From NCBI GenBank assembly GCA_025094145.1, contig JALLLS010000007.1:310001-374000 (forward strand): a stretch of 64,000 nt of DNA. Reading direction: 5' to 3'. A program made the position numbers and the translations under genes. Numbering within the stretch: the stretch's first letter is position 1; each line of letters starts with the position of its first letter. Origin of the DNA: Spinellus fusiger. Taxonomy: Eukaryota > Mucoromycota > Mucoromycetes > Mucorales > Phycomycetaceae. The notes beneath the pieces were generated by a model that did not search any database, had not been told where the DNA came from, and saw only the letters and a program-made list of their open reading frames with translations. Shown here piece by piece: positions 32,015-44,820 of the stretch.

Positions 32015-35000
32015 ATGAAGCCAATTCAACAAGCAATAACGAGAGATCTGCTTCATGACTACTCAGGACAGACCGCAGTACCGCCACCGCCACTAGCACC
32101 AACAACAGCAACACAGGCATTGCAACCTCCACAGTTATCACAACTGTCACAGGCACCACCCTTGTTGTGCTATCCTCACCTGCCATACCCACCAGCCACC
32201 CATATACAACCTCTTCAGCCATTAAACCTACACAATCCAGCTTTATATTACAAAGGAATGAGTGAAAATGTAGAGTCAAAGAGAATTAGAATAAGCAGAG
32301 CCTGGTAAGTGGAGATACACCGCTTATAACATTCTCACTTTGCTCAGCGATACCTGTCGACGTAAGAAGACCAAATGTATTACCGACGGACATCTAGCTG
32401 CCTGTAGAAATTGTTTACAGTGCAATATTGAGTGCACCTACAACGACAAGTAAGTACTCCATGTCTATTAAGATATTCAATGTAAAAGAGCACACATGAT
32501 AGTGAATAATGAATAATAAATCATAATCATCTATGTATCTATCTATGTATCTATCAATCTTTTTATTATTATTATTCATCTTCTTAAGAGCCAAACGACG
32601 TGGACCACCAAAAGGGTAGGTCATTCTTATTAATATATACTAATGACTTTACTGTTAAGCTACATCGATGTTCTCGAGAACCGTCTTAAGCGTATGGAGA
32701 AGATTCTTGATGGAATATCTGAAAACGACAATAATAACGAAAACGACAATAATAACGAAAACGACAATAATAACGAAAACGACAATAATAACGAAAACAA
32801 CAATATTTCTTCTAAAAAAAGATCCAAGCAGCCAAAGACATTTACACAACAAAATGAGATCCTCCCTAGTTTCGATAGATCCAATTCACCTGTTGAAATG
32901 GCAGAATCTGACACACCCAATCAACACACATCTTGTTATTCACGCAATGTCCACTCTCCAAAGATGATTTCATTCTTTGAGACAGCCACCATACCAAGGA
33001 TATCACCCGATGACTCTGGATTCACAATGCGATCTTTTCCCTTTGTAGCACAAAAGATAAATTTTAAAGAGCCTTTGCCTGATAAGTCTAAAAAGAAGCA
33101 GACACGGAATAATTACCAGGACATGGTCTTTTATGCACATGATGAAGAGATTGATGTGGTAAAGAGTGAACAGATTCTAAGAGATGCAGGTGTCATAAAA
33201 ATATCAGAAACCATCAAAGGTACAAATGACTGGATATTCAAGGTTTCTGGTTTGGACAGACAAATGAGTGATTGTCTGATGAAAATGTGAGTGATTGTTC
33301 ATGTCCAAATGATGAGCTAACTTCAGACTGTGAATTGATGTTAGATACTTTGCTTATATACATCCTGGACTTCCTGTGGTGAATAAACAACTCTTTCTTC
33401 AGCAGTATAGAGGACAAACACATGGATATCCTTACCCACCTCTTCTAAATTCAATCTTTGGAGCTGCTATACGTTACATTGAGACATGTAAGTTGTTTGG
33501 AGACAAGACACCACCAGAATATGGAGAGGACAGAAATATCCCAGAAGGATCGTCCGAGAGTGTATTTGAAAACTTGATAATCTATTTCAAAGGAAAATAT
33601 CAGCCTTCTCTTTCAACTATACAAGCCCTTGTTATTGTTCATAACCATTATTCATCTTTGGATGAGAAAGTGAGAGGCGGGTGGTTGTTAAGCTCAACGG
33701 TAAGGAAAAGCTCTCATCATACAATAAATGAAGTTGTAGACAGCTAATCTACTCCTGTGTCTTTCTTTTTTTTTAGGCTGTCCGAATGGTAATCTCTTCT
33801 TCCTTTGTTTTGTTCTCAGGATTATATAGTAGTACTAAACATATTTTTTATGCAGGCTCAGGATCTTGGTCTTCATCGATCAAGTGATAATTGGGATATC
33901 TCTGAGTGGGAAAAGGAGACTAGAAAGCGTGTCTGGTGGGCAGTATATGTTATGGACAAATGGAATTCAGCAGGAACAGGAAGACCCCAGACTGTTTTTG
34001 AAGAGGCAAGGACTCATAGCAACTCATCAAAGAGAATTAGATGCTCATCAAACACTTATTTTAATGTTAGGATTGTGATCAAGCCTATCCCAATGATAGT
34101 GCCTCATGGGAAGAAGTCATGGATATAGCCGATAAAAATGAGTCAGAGACTGATTCCAATACTCGTTTTCCTTCACTAGAGGAGAACGTAGCACATAAAG
34201 TAAAAAGAGAAAAAATCCCTATCTACCAGCCATTTGTACAACTTGTTAAACTATCAGAGATACTTGGCAAAGTATTGCAGGGCCTGTATACACCTAAAGC
34301 CAAAAAGCACAGTGCACTGCATGGAAGTGATACAGTTGTTACTTATCTTGATACTTTATTATCAGAATGGCGATCTTCTCTACCACCTGCTCTTCAGATA
34401 TCAAGTATAAATGTTCATCGCTTAGATAGTCATGGAAAAACACCTTTGCTATCCATGTCAGGTAAAGAGTCTATAAAAAAGAACAATAGCATTGGATTTA
34501 ATATTCTTTTACTCGTGTTGATTGGTACAGGCCTAATTTATCTCGCCTATTGTACATTACTTATGCTTCTGCATCGACCCTTTATTGAACAAGACACAGA
34601 AAAAAACACCAAATCGTCACTGTCTTCCTTGAGTATATGTACAAATGCAGCTACACGATGTGTTGATATTGCAGAGAAGATGCATTACCGTGATTTTCTT
34701 CTTATCTCTTGGAATTTCTCTATCTATCCAGTCTTCACAGCATCTGTGATTCACGTCTACAATGCGTCTAATACTGACAGTATTATATCAGATGTAGCAA
34801 TATCTAATGTTATCAAAGCTATCATTGTGATTAAAAGACTCTCTAAAATCACACCCTCTGCCGAACATATGTATCATGTATTAAGGCGGCTCATGCACTA
34901 TCATAAGATTCCGTGTGATGATAACGACTTTGTTGATGAGGGTTGCTGTAAAATAAACATGGACGATACAGAGATCCAGAGAACTGGGATCAAGAGAGTA

Positions 35001-35948
35001 CCTTCAATCAAAAAGCGAAGTGAGAAAAAAAGACAGCACACACCCGCCAAGAAGGATCACATTTCTGATATTTCTACAGAGAATCAACAAGCAGGTATAT
35101 TGCCAGTCATGTCAGATGTAGGCCGGGGAAATCACGTTAAGGATGATCAACTGAGTGTAGATTTATCTTATGGTTCAACCACCTCTTTGAATTCAAAAGA
35201 GGGAGGATCAGGAGTAGTAGGAGGTGCGAATGTGGGTTCTTCTACTGTTTATGGGGACTGGATCAATGGACTTTATGCTTCTCTACAACCCAACACTATT
35301 CAAAGTAGGTTGATATACAAGGCATTGAAGCTTAAAAAAAAGAGAGAGAGAAATGGCCACTAACTTGTCATGTTTACAGATTCCTCATCGACGACACAGC
35401 TACCTTCAGACTATAATATTCTTGATACGGATCCTTATATATTACGTCAATTTGGACTTACACAGGAACAATTGTTTGGTACAGTGGAGCAATTTCCAAC
35501 AGAGAAGAGCACTTGCTATTCAGTCAACCAGCTTTGCCAGTTAAATCCGGAACAAAAACTTAATCAAAGTCTATTGATGAATTCTGCACCATTAGATAGG
35601 TTTTTCCTTGATATTCCAAATATTGGCATGGAAGGAATCCAGATTCCTTGGCAAAAATCATCGAGTGTATACCCTGTTCATGAGCAAGAGCAAGAGCAAT
35701 CATCAAATCAACATATGCGTCTATATCAGCCAATGCAAATAAGTGATACTATTGATTACAATGATATACTTTCAATGAAGCAATTTCAATTATTTCAAGC
35801 TTCATCTCCTACGAATAACCTTGAAAACACTTACTTTCGTAATCGACCAGACAATCCATTTTGGTCAGTACCTAGCAGTATCAAGCTGGATGATTGGGCG
35901 GCCTACCTATTACCAGAAGATATACAACAGTTTTCAGAATCATTATAA
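32015..35948 (+). CDS. Zn2Cys6 fungal-type transcription factor (regulator 2)
   Basis: Ten exons (32015-32304, 32348-32449, 32589-32615, 32660-33286, 33345-33699, 33777-33788, 33856-34005, 34071-34461, 34531-35304, 35380-35948) give 1098 residues. A Pro/Gln-rich N-terminus precedes the zinc cluster CDTCRRKKTKC...CRNCLQCNIEC (from about residue 97), then KRRGPPKGYIDVLENRLKRME. Four tandem 18-bp units (32727-32798) encode NDNNNE repeats. The fungal-specific domain includes YFAYIHPGLPVVNKQ, AVRMAQDLGLHR and RVWWAVYVMDKW. Exon 6 is a 12-nt microexon (AVRM). The intron after exon 7 starts with GC (GCAAGG) instead of GT. The intron 34462-34530 is a multiple of three without a stop, so its retention would insert a hydrophobic 23-residue stretch. 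It is a paralogue of regulator 1. Confidence 0.9.
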
Positions 35949-37499
35949 ATATTTCAATATCGTAGACTCATCAGCAATATCACTCATCAGCATTCTTTCT
36001 CTATCTCTCTCTACCTTTCTAATGTCTTTGCAACGTTCTGATCATGTTCGCTCAAAGGTAAAATACATGCATATACCATCCTTATAGTGATCTACAGTAA
36101 TAAAAAGGAAGGATAAAACTTTACCACTAGTGATTAAGATGTAATCTAAACTACATGTAACTTTCTTTTTAATGAAATATAGTATAGGAATGAATATAAA
36201 GTAGTATTCTTTGGTGTAGTGTTATTAGCAAGCCTAGACTAGTATTCTATTGGTGAAAGATGTCTTGGCCACTGTTTAAATTAGTATAGTCTTTTTGCCA
36301 ATAGTCAAAGCAACATTAAAATGAGAACTTTTTCATGATAACATTCACCTAGAAGTGATATCTTTCAATCATATCTTTTGTCTTTTTTTTTTTTGTTAAA
36401 TCATCAGAATCTCTTCTTTCTTTCTATTTCACACTAAACACGAATGTATTTGTCTTGAAACACTCACCACTGTTCATTCTTGTTTTCAATTGTTTAAAAT
36501 CTGTATACCATTTAACCTATCCTAAAGACTATACAAAATACCAAATGAATGTGGAATTAGCACATTTTATAAATGATACATCAATAGTGATAAGATAGTA
36601 GAATGATAAAATTCAATAGAGATGACACATGGAGTAATACTACAAAGAATATATGTTTTATCATTGGGTTTTTTTCTCTAAGTTTGTAAACTTAATTTAT
36701 TGTGTTGATATCCTTTCTGTTACTTTTGTTCTTTATTAGTCCTTTTAATAGTACTATATGTCTAATTATAATGTACTAGATGAATACATGTATTGTTTCA
36801 ACGTAATAGACGAGATTCCATAGAATTATTCCATAGAAATGAAACCTTTCCAAAAAATACTTGCACACTACTGTCGAATTAGAATGTGCACTGTTGGGAA
36901 CAGCCAGACATAAGAAATAAGAAAAAGAAAAAGAGAGCGAAACTTGAGGTTGAGAAATGTATGGATTCAAATAGTTACGAGGGCTTTCACCAAGAAATTT
37001 TGGAATGATGGTTGGTATTGTTGAAATAATAGCTTAGTATTATGTGGATCATTATAGAGATAATGAAAGAGAAGTGTTTGTCTGGTCCAAGAAAGCTGTG
37101 AATTAAGTGGTCTATGAAGCTCAAACCACACTCTATTGACTTTCTATGCACTTTTCTATGGAGAAAATCAAAAAGTTGTTTTCTACAAGACAAGGAAAAT
37201 ATTACTTGAAGTAGTTCTCGATATAATCTCTCTCTCTCTCTTTGGTTTTCATAAATATAGAATCCAACACGCATCATAATCACTTGAAATAGTTGGAACA
37301 AATTTTAACTGCAAGAGCAGCTTTTAACAATCCCAATCCGCACAAAGAAAAAAGAATAATTGATTTAACCTTGCGTAAACCAAAGACTGCTCAGAAGAAG
37401 TTTGGTGGATCTTAAAAGAAGAAGAAAAGAGAAAGAGAGATGTCAACATAAGTGCTAGAGTCAGTACACATAGTGAGTATTTTTCCTTGAGCTATTGAG
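35949..37499. other. AT-rich intergenic DNA
   Basis: No supported gene. Short frames on both strands lack family features. Confidence 0.5.
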
Positions 37500-37790
37500 T
37501 AATGTTATGGATAGGTTGGATCAACATGAGATAAAGGGCTGTTATGTGGTTATGGATAACACTACCCTTCATAAGGTGGAAGAGGTCCAAACTTTGATTG
37601 AAAGTCATGGATATAAAGTTACTCACTTGCCATTCTACCATTTCTAAACCCTACTGAGCTGTTTTAGTCAAAAGTCAAAGAGAGTATAAGTGTCTATCTA
37701 ACTGTAGATAGTAATTGAACTGACAAAAGGGTAGATTCAGCTAAAAATGTATCAGTTAAATACAGTGTCCATTGGATAAGGTATTCTTAT
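37500..37790 (+). pseudogene. IS630-like transposase relic (C-terminal)
   Basis: Reads VMDRLDQHEIKGC, YVVMDNTTLHKVEE (second Asp), SHGYKVTHLPFY, a one-base frame change, PFLNPTELF followed by a stop in place of Trp, SKVKESI, and near the end KNVSVKYSVHWIRYS. It is a diverged relative of the DD34E family, broken by stops. A TATTCT hexamer expansion (37782-37815) follows directly, then a segment related to the MITE interior at 23805-24090. Confidence 0.8.
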
Positions 37791-37816
37791 TCTTATTCTT
37801 ATTCTTATTCTTATCT
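37782..37816 (+). repeat. Hexanucleotide tandem repeat TTCTTA
   Basis: About five units of TTCTTA type at the 3' end of a decayed transposase. Confidence 0.85.
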
Positions 37817-38354
37817 TTTGGTGGATGCTTGGCTTGAGAGCCAATGCTTTAATAATGTAAATACATTATCCACAAACTTGGAATAAAAAAGATTCAATCT
37901 CTTTAATTTGATAAACTTGGTGACTTAATAGATACATGTATGATTTATCTATATTTCTATTTCTATAAATATCAGACATATTTCTTTTAGATTTTTATAC
38001 TGTTCATTCTTATAAAATATAGCATACCACACTCTTTAAAAAGGGTATTTGTTATGTTCTATTATTTCACATACACCATTTTACCATTCCACTCTCAATA
38101 AAACAAGTTATAATAATAAAAAGAAGCCTGTTTCTCTTTAGTATACCTCATTTAGTTGTCGTCCTACTTATTCTCTGTTTTTTATTGACGATAGTATGCA
38201 AGGCAATGAGGTATGATGGAAAAAAAATAAAGAAGGAAAGAATGGTAATAATAATAATAAAATAGATAGATAGATAGATAAAGCAAGAATAAAAGAAGAG
38301 AATAAAAATAGGTGTACAAACTGACAATGTAGATGAAGAAAAGAAAAGAAAAAG

Positions 38355-38756
38355 TTATTGTTGCATATGCTGTCCTGGATACACCATGTAAGGTCGTGGT
38401 TCTGCAGGAACATGAGAAACATGAGGAAAAGAGGGTGGTGGACGGAAGGGAGCTTGTCCATTCATCCATGGTGTAGGCATAGCAGGTGTTGAGTAATTAT
38501 CTCCCCGTCTCTTCTTGGCTCTATGGTGTTCTTCTGGTGAGCGATTGTTTATGGACTGAGATGGCCTTTCTTCATCTCCTGCATTGTCCCAGCGGCTCTG
38601 TCGCCAGCCTCGTTTGCTGTGGGGTTGTTGTTGCTGCCCTTGTTGTTGTTGGTGCTGTTGCTGTTGGTGCTGTTGTTGTTGGTGCTGTTGTTGTTGTTGG
38701 TGCTGATGTGCCTGCTGTTGCTGCTGCTGCTGCTGCTGCTGCTGTTGTTGTTGTTG

Positions 38757-38792
<36 letters not shown>

Positions 38793-41700
38793 TGAAGGAA
38801 ACGCAGCCTCAAAGGATGAAGAATGACCAAAAGGTGAAGCTTCTTCGTGCTGTTTCTTCCACTCTGGACGGTACTGAACTTCGGGCTCTTCAATGGTCAT
38901 TTGATCTTTTACAGGTTGGCCCTGAAATCCGCCTACTGGGGCTGTCACTAAACTGGCCTTCTCTTCCTCAGAGAGTTGCTCAAGAGGAATGATCGATTCA
39001 CCTAGATCATAATTGAACATTTTCTTGGGGCCAAACCCATAAGCCCAATTGACCTTTATTATTATAAACAGATCCATGAGAAACTATGCTCTTGTAGTCT
39101 ATACTCTTTTTTTTCTTTCCCTAGTGTGTTTCCAATAGAATCTTACCTTGACAGGCTCACCATTAATTGCTAATCCATTGGAACCATACTTGGCCTGTTC
39201 AACGGCTGATCTCTTGACAAACTTCAAAAATCCATTGCATCGTCCTTTTGGTTTATAAGATAACTAAGGACAAAAAATAAATAAAGACATTACACTTGTA
39301 TTTTCTATCTTGTCTACCTATGGAGTATTTCTTGGGTAATTCAACTTACAATAATACTTGCTAACTCTCCGTAACAGGAAAATACTCTTGCTACATCTGT
39401 TTTCTCATACTTATCAGGGAGAGGACCCACAAATAATGTACGAGTCAATACTAACAGATTCTACATGTCAAAACACGTACACGTACACACAAGCATATAG
39501 ATACACACACGCACACACACACACACACATCCATACACACATCCACAGATATATACATATATCTGTATCTGCCTATCTACTTATCTATAGATATACATCT
39601 CCTTAAGACGAGAATGCTATAGTTACCTCGTATACATCCAGACGGCAAGCTTGGGTCACTAATAGGACCAGGTAAAAGTGTTTTATTGGGAGCTGGTTGC
39701 CATCCAAAATTGTTCACAGGAGGTTTATTAGTCCCTTCAAATCTGTCTCTGAGATGGTCCATATAGGGTGGCCGTGCCATTGGACTGCCTGGTGCCATGT
39801 TATTTCTTGGAGACAAGTGTTGGAAGTTTATAGTATCAGTGTGATCTATGTGCATGCCTGGAGAATGTTGCTGAGACTGGGAAGGGGGTTGGTAGACCAG
39901 TGATTGGAAGATTGTTTGGTCTGTAGTGTTAGTACTGTTAATAGCAGCAACAGTGTCTTGTGGTCTATGATTCTGAAAAAGCATAGGCAATTGTGATGGT
40001 GATAGCATAGAAGAAGACAAAGGAAGAGGAGGAGGAAAAGGTAGTGACTGGCGTAAACTACGAGGATCTTTAGCATTTCTAGTATTTAAGTCTCTTGCGT
40101 CTCTTGCATCTCTTGCGTCTCTTGTATCTCTTGTATCTCTTGTATCTCTTGTATCTCTTGTATCTCTTGTATCTCTTGTGTCTCTTGTGTCTCTTGTGTC
40201 TCTTGTGTCTCTTGTGTCTCTAGAGTCCCTTGAATTTCTATGGTTTCTATGACTTCTCGGGTCTCTCTCTCGAGGATCTCTTTCCCGTGAATCTCTTGCT
40301 TCTCCTCTAGTGTCTTTTGTATCTCTCATCTCTCGAGGATCACGAGCGTTACGCAATGGCGAATTGTGAGCACTGAGCTGGTCGGACACCAGTCCGTGCA
40401 TGCGTGTGTCCGTGGGGACAGCTGGTATCAGTGGAGACGCAACAGACGGCAGACCAAAATTCGAAAGAACAGCACTTAACCCAGCCATACCAGAAGACAT
40501 AGGAAGAGGGGGTGGAGGGGGTGGAGGTGGAGAGAGAGAAGCCAAGGCAGGTGCAGCAACAGTGGTCATGGGCGTAGACACCAAACCACCCAAGAGACGA
40601 ACCAGGGCAGGTGGAAGACCCGCAGCATGAGATGATGAGGACTCATCTTGGAATGTCAGTTTGGGAGCCTCATGCAGTGTCGGTTGTTGTGTGACTGGGG
40701 TGGGCTGTGCTGCCAGAGAGCCTAGGTTGCCCTGACTGAGAGAACTCAACGTAGCCAGCAATGAGGCAGTATCGATCACAGGAGGCGGGGGAACAGACAC
40801 TATAAAGAAAAGCAGGTTAACCCCTTTTTCTCTTTTGCTTCTTCCTCTCTCCTTTTATCCCTCAATGATTCACCCATTCACACTAAAAGCACCTTTTGTA
40901 TCTTCTGGACAAGCTTTATTACTGATATTTGCTTGTCCTGCACCGATAGTTGACGCACTTTTCATAAAAGAATGCTTTATGTATTCCACCACGTCTCGAG
41001 GATAAATGCCTCCCTGCTCCCAGAAATCGAGTGTCTTTTTGACTTTGTCCTATTTTATTTTCCATGTCAACATTAAGAACAAGTACAAAAAGAAAAGACT
41101 GAATAGCACAGCGTCATCGTCCCAGAAGATCCTAGTTGTTTGTTTTGTTTGTTTGTTTTGTTTTGCTTGTTTGATTTGTTTAGTTTGATTTCCAGAGGAA
41201 CACACACGCATATATACACTTGGAAGATGTATTGTATGGGTCCATGGGAAGAGAAAACAGAATGTCTACACAACCCTAGGACGGTAGACACTCTCCTTGC
41301 AGTGAATGGACAATTCTCCCCCACCCTTTCCCCCCTTTTTTCTTCTTTTTCTTCTTTGTCTTGTTTTTCTTTGTCTCTTCTCCTTGTCAAGCTCTATCCA
41401 CGCAGGGATGAAGGTGATGAAGACAAAGACACTTGCTCCGAGTCAGTCCATAGACACAGCCACAGATGAGAGCATGGTGAAGTCTAGGCACAGACATCCC
41501 ACAGACCACCCATAGACATATTTTCTCCATGGACGTGACGCTGATTTTCCTCACCAAAAAAGAAAAAGAAAATATATTCTCACCTTGTCTTTGATTGAGC
41601 ATTGGGAGTAGCAGCCAGAAAGAGCACCATTCTTCATTACAGTAGCAAACCGTTTGAGATAACTGTCGAGATCAGTCATCGAGGATTCGATGCTGTCAGA

Positions 41701-42090
41701 CTTCTTTCTTGATTGTCGATGGATAGCCCGAGAGATAGCGTCAATCACATACAAACCAGCCAGTCGATAATCAGGTGGTGCAGACTCAATAAAGCGAATA
41801 ATGCATTGGATGATGTAGTTCGAGTGCTATAAGAACAAACAAACAAGACGTGAGCTTCTTCATTCCCTCTTCTCTCTTTTGTAGTATGTATTCTCTCCTT
41901 TCTTCTTTCTCCTTTCTTCTTTCTACTGTACGCTGGTAGAGACGGAGAACACTGTAGGAAACACTACCTGAGGATGAGCTAAAGCAGATGCCTGGAGTGC
42001 AGTAATTCTCGAAGCTGATACAGGCAGCTTTGTTTCCAAGAGAGACTTAATGTCCTTATCAAAGGTGCTTCTGTCCCAGTCAATGTCCAT
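38355..42090 (-). CDS. SCAF4/SCAF8-Nrd1-like protein (CID plus RRM)
   Basis: Nuclear protein that binds the RNA polymerase II C-terminal domain and RNA, acting in transcription termination and 3'-end processing. Seven exons (41968-42090, 41584-41826, 40893-41049, 39627-40799, 39350-39450, 39147-39263, 38355-39053) give 870 residues. The CTD-interacting domain occupies about residues 1-175 (YIIQCIIRFIESA, LAGLYVIDAISRAIHRQ, KTLDFWEQGGIYPRD). A long Pro/Leu-rich and Arg-Asp-rich middle contains a run of RDT/RDA repeats. The RRM (about 567-645; RNP2 TLFVGPL, RNP1 region GRCNGFLKFVKR) ends NWAYGFGPKK. The C-terminus has a long interrupted poly-Gln tract (38630-38795) and a Pro-rich tail. The start is the first Met of the CID; an intron may lie in the 5' leader. 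SCAF-like and Nrd1-like cannot be separated from this sequence alone. Confidence 0.9.
38625..38795 (-). repeat. CAG/CAA (Gln/His) repeat tract
   Basis: Interrupted poly-Gln coding repeat in the last exon of the CID-RRM gene; pure CTG runs (plus strand) alternate with GTT runs. Confidence 0.95.
39478..39598. repeat. AC-rich and TATC-type microsatellites in an intron
   Basis: Runs of ACAC and of TATCTA/TATA types inside the intron between exons 4 and 5 of the CID-RRM gene. Confidence 0.85.
40083..40225 (-). repeat. 9-bp tandem repeat encoding Arg-Asp-Thr/Ala
   Basis: About 15 head-to-tail copies of a 9-bp unit (tctcttgta or tctcttgcg on the plus strand). The encoded alternating charges resemble the RD/RS low-complexity tails of splicing and 3'-processing factors. 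Confidence 0.95.
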
Positions 42091-43076
42091 ATTCCACAAG
42101 TCAAAGAAAGTTGTTGATTGGAAAAGGGCTGTGGGAATGGGGAGAACGGATGGAATAAGGGAAAAAATTGTTTCTTGCTTCTTAGTATTGCGTCACGTAT
42201 CAGTCACATCGGAGTATAGAGTTTCATCATGAGTAGACCTGACAAAGTTACCCCGAGTCAAGACTGATTGGATGTATTCAAAAGAAATGTAGACTCTAAA
42301 ACAAGCCTGTCCATGGAAAAAACAATATAAAGAACTTAAAAAGACAAGAGTAGAGTGCAGAAGTATATCTTATTTTATTATGATATATTAACCATTATTA
42401 CTCACTAATAACTAATAACTAATAACTACTAATAACTATTATTATTGAGGCTTGAGGGTGACATCATGCTTAAAGGCAATCTATGCAAGGCGGATTAGCA
42501 ATTGATAACATGTATTGATAACATCCAAATGACTCAGCAAAGTATGGTTTCGCTTTCATCAAAAACACTTATGCGTGGTGCATGAAACTTTTGTCATCAT
42601 GGTCATTGGTGCTATGCTATATTTCTATAGAATAACTTACCCTGTGAACACCCAAGACAATTGTATGGCTCTTCTTCAGTTTTTATCGCAAGACATAACC
42701 TGACTATACAATCAACAGTGAGTTTATTGTTTCTTGTTTCTTGGAGTGCAATGATCAGTTTATGATTTTTAAAAAAGGTTTCTCTTCATGTATTTTTCAG
42801 AGAGATTCCCATTTGTATTTTTATCATCATCATTTTCATGCACTCTTTTTCATATTTCCACGCATCCATCCATGCATCCATTCATAGCAAGACACTTACA
42901 GAGACCAACAAATCAACAACAAGAATCAACAAATCAACAAAACAACGAGAATAAACAAATCGAAACAACAAATACTTTCTTCATTTAAATAGTTTCGTCT
43001 TGGAGAAATTTTTCAGCGGACTGCCAACTTCATTCTTTGGGACAGCTTTATTTTAAGGCAATGCATTCACACCCCG
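42091..43076. other. Intergenic DNA
   Basis: Carries the likely 5' leader and promoter of the CID-RRM gene (a possible leader intron ends in cccacag near 42128) and the 3' region of the methyltransferase. No other gene seen. Confidence 0.45.
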
Positions 43077-44744
43077 CTACTGTAGTGGTCCAAAGGGCAT
43101 CAAGGGTTCAGCTGTGGTGCGTATCCCCACCCGCAATTTAGCAGACCGACTGCGTGGATTGGCGGCCATTTCCTCTCGGCTGGGTTGAATGACACTCTTC
43201 ACCACCAATTCAAACGAAGGCACCACGCTTTCTTTTGACAGTCCCGGCACGGACGGCTGTTTCAAGAGCACGTCACTATCATGCACGACGGCCTTGCGCC
43301 ACTCCCGGTTGGCAGCACGCTTGAGATGGAATTGGTTGATCTCTGCGTCCTGGGCTGATCTCTTCCCAGCACAGTGGTGAAGAAACTTCTTGGCCAGCTT
43401 GTCCTCCAGTGAATGGAAACTCACCACCGCCAGACGTCCTTGTGGTTTCAGCAGCAATTCACTGGCACGGAGGGCATTCTCCAGCTCACCCAGTTCATTG
43501 TTGATGTAGATTCTTAGGGCCTGGAAGGTACGTGCAGCTGAGTTGCGTAGCATGTCATCATCTCCTCGCTGCCAGCGTGGGTGAGGACATGCCTTGTGGA
43601 TGACAGCGGCCAGTTCGGCTGTGGTTTGGAGGGGGGCTTTTTGGCGGGCCTGGAGAATGGCATCGGCTATTTTGCGTGACAGGCGATCTCCTCCGTACTG
43701 TTTCATGCAAAGATGCAGAGGATGGATATAGAAAAAATAAAGGTCTAGCAATAGAAACAGAGTTCCCTCACCCACTTACCTGATAGATGATGTCGGCTAT
43801 TCTCTCTCTGGAATAAAAGTTCACCAGTTCATAGGCAGAGATGGACTTGTGCAGAAGAGAGGCTTCCTTGTCAAATACCATGGGGTAAGGTGTGTGGTTG
43901 TCCTCCTTGCCACGTGAACACATGCGCATGTCCAAGGGTCCCTCTAGCTTGTAAGAGAAGCCTCGGCAAGGAGTTTCAATCTAAGGCGGAGGCATAAGGT
44001 CTTCTGTATTGGTATGGAATTGAATTACCTGTCCACTAGAAACACCAATATCCATGACGATGCCATCAAAACAGGGGGAGCTAAGAGAAGATAGATAGAT
44101 AGATGTGTGTGTGTGTAATTGTTCAATCTCAGTGAATGGCAGGAAGAGAGACATCTATGGACACTTACTCCCACCGAAAATGTTCTTGGATGGCGGTGTG
44201 GATGTTACCAAACTTACTGAGAAGAGGGAAAAGGCGGTCTCTATGGTCATAAGAAGAGGCTATAGAACAGGGCTTTACTTGTAGGGAGCAGTGGCTGCCA
44301 ACTGAAGTGCCTTTTCATAAGCAGTAGGGTCTTGGTCTACAGCCACTACCTTGCAGTCACAAGAGTCTACAGGACAGTGGGTGAGTGGAGTAAAGTGAGG
44401 CTAGGCTGGGCTGGGGTGACTGCCTTACCCAGGATAGCCTTGGTATAGCCACCATCACCAAACGTCAAGTCACAGTATACTTTTCCATTCTCGGGGGTGA
44501 GGTGGGTGAGTACTTCTGGGAGTAGAACAGGTGTATGAATTCGTGTGTAGGGGAAAATATCCTGTTCTGCTGCTGTTGCTGCTGTCGTTGCTGTTAGTAA
44601 TGATAGGTCACCCACTTCATTGTGACTATTTTGTGCACTATAGGCACTGTAATAGGCACTGTAGACTGCTTGGTATTGCCACTGAGGTATCTTTCGATAC
44701 GCCATTGTCGACACTGACCATGACTTGAGAAGGTGGGCAAGCAT
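43077..44744 (-). CDS. Mitochondrial 12S/15S rRNA N4-cytosine methyltransferase, RsmH/MraW (METTL15) family
   Basis: SAM-dependent methyltransferase that modifies a cytosine in the decoding region of small-subunit rRNA. Six exons (44429-44744, 44279-44366, 44169-44216, 44029-44080, 43780-43980, 43077-43697) give 441 residues. An N-terminal extension of about 60 residues (MLAHLLKSWSVSTMAYRK) suits a mitochondrial presequence. The RsmH fold follows: HTPVLLPEVL, DLTFGDGGYTKAIL (SAM motif I), VVAVDQDPTAYE, FDGIVMDIGVSSGQ, FSYKLEGPLDMRM, then YGGDRLSRKIADAI, RTFQALRIYINNELGELE and VVSFHSLEDKLAKKF. All signature blocks are intact. All introns are GT-AG. Its start codon is only 76 bp from the stop of the next gene upstream on the same strand. 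Confidence 0.95.
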
Positions 44745-44820
44745 TGTTATCCTAATTTAGAAAATAAAATTTTTGCTATCATAGAGTTGGTTTTTATTAA
44801 GTGACTTGGAAATCCCCAAT

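Noticed and set aside
39478..39598. Direct repeats that could suggest a CRISPR-like array
   Set aside because: They are simple microsatellites inside an intron; there are no spacers of constant length, and the organism is a eukaryote.
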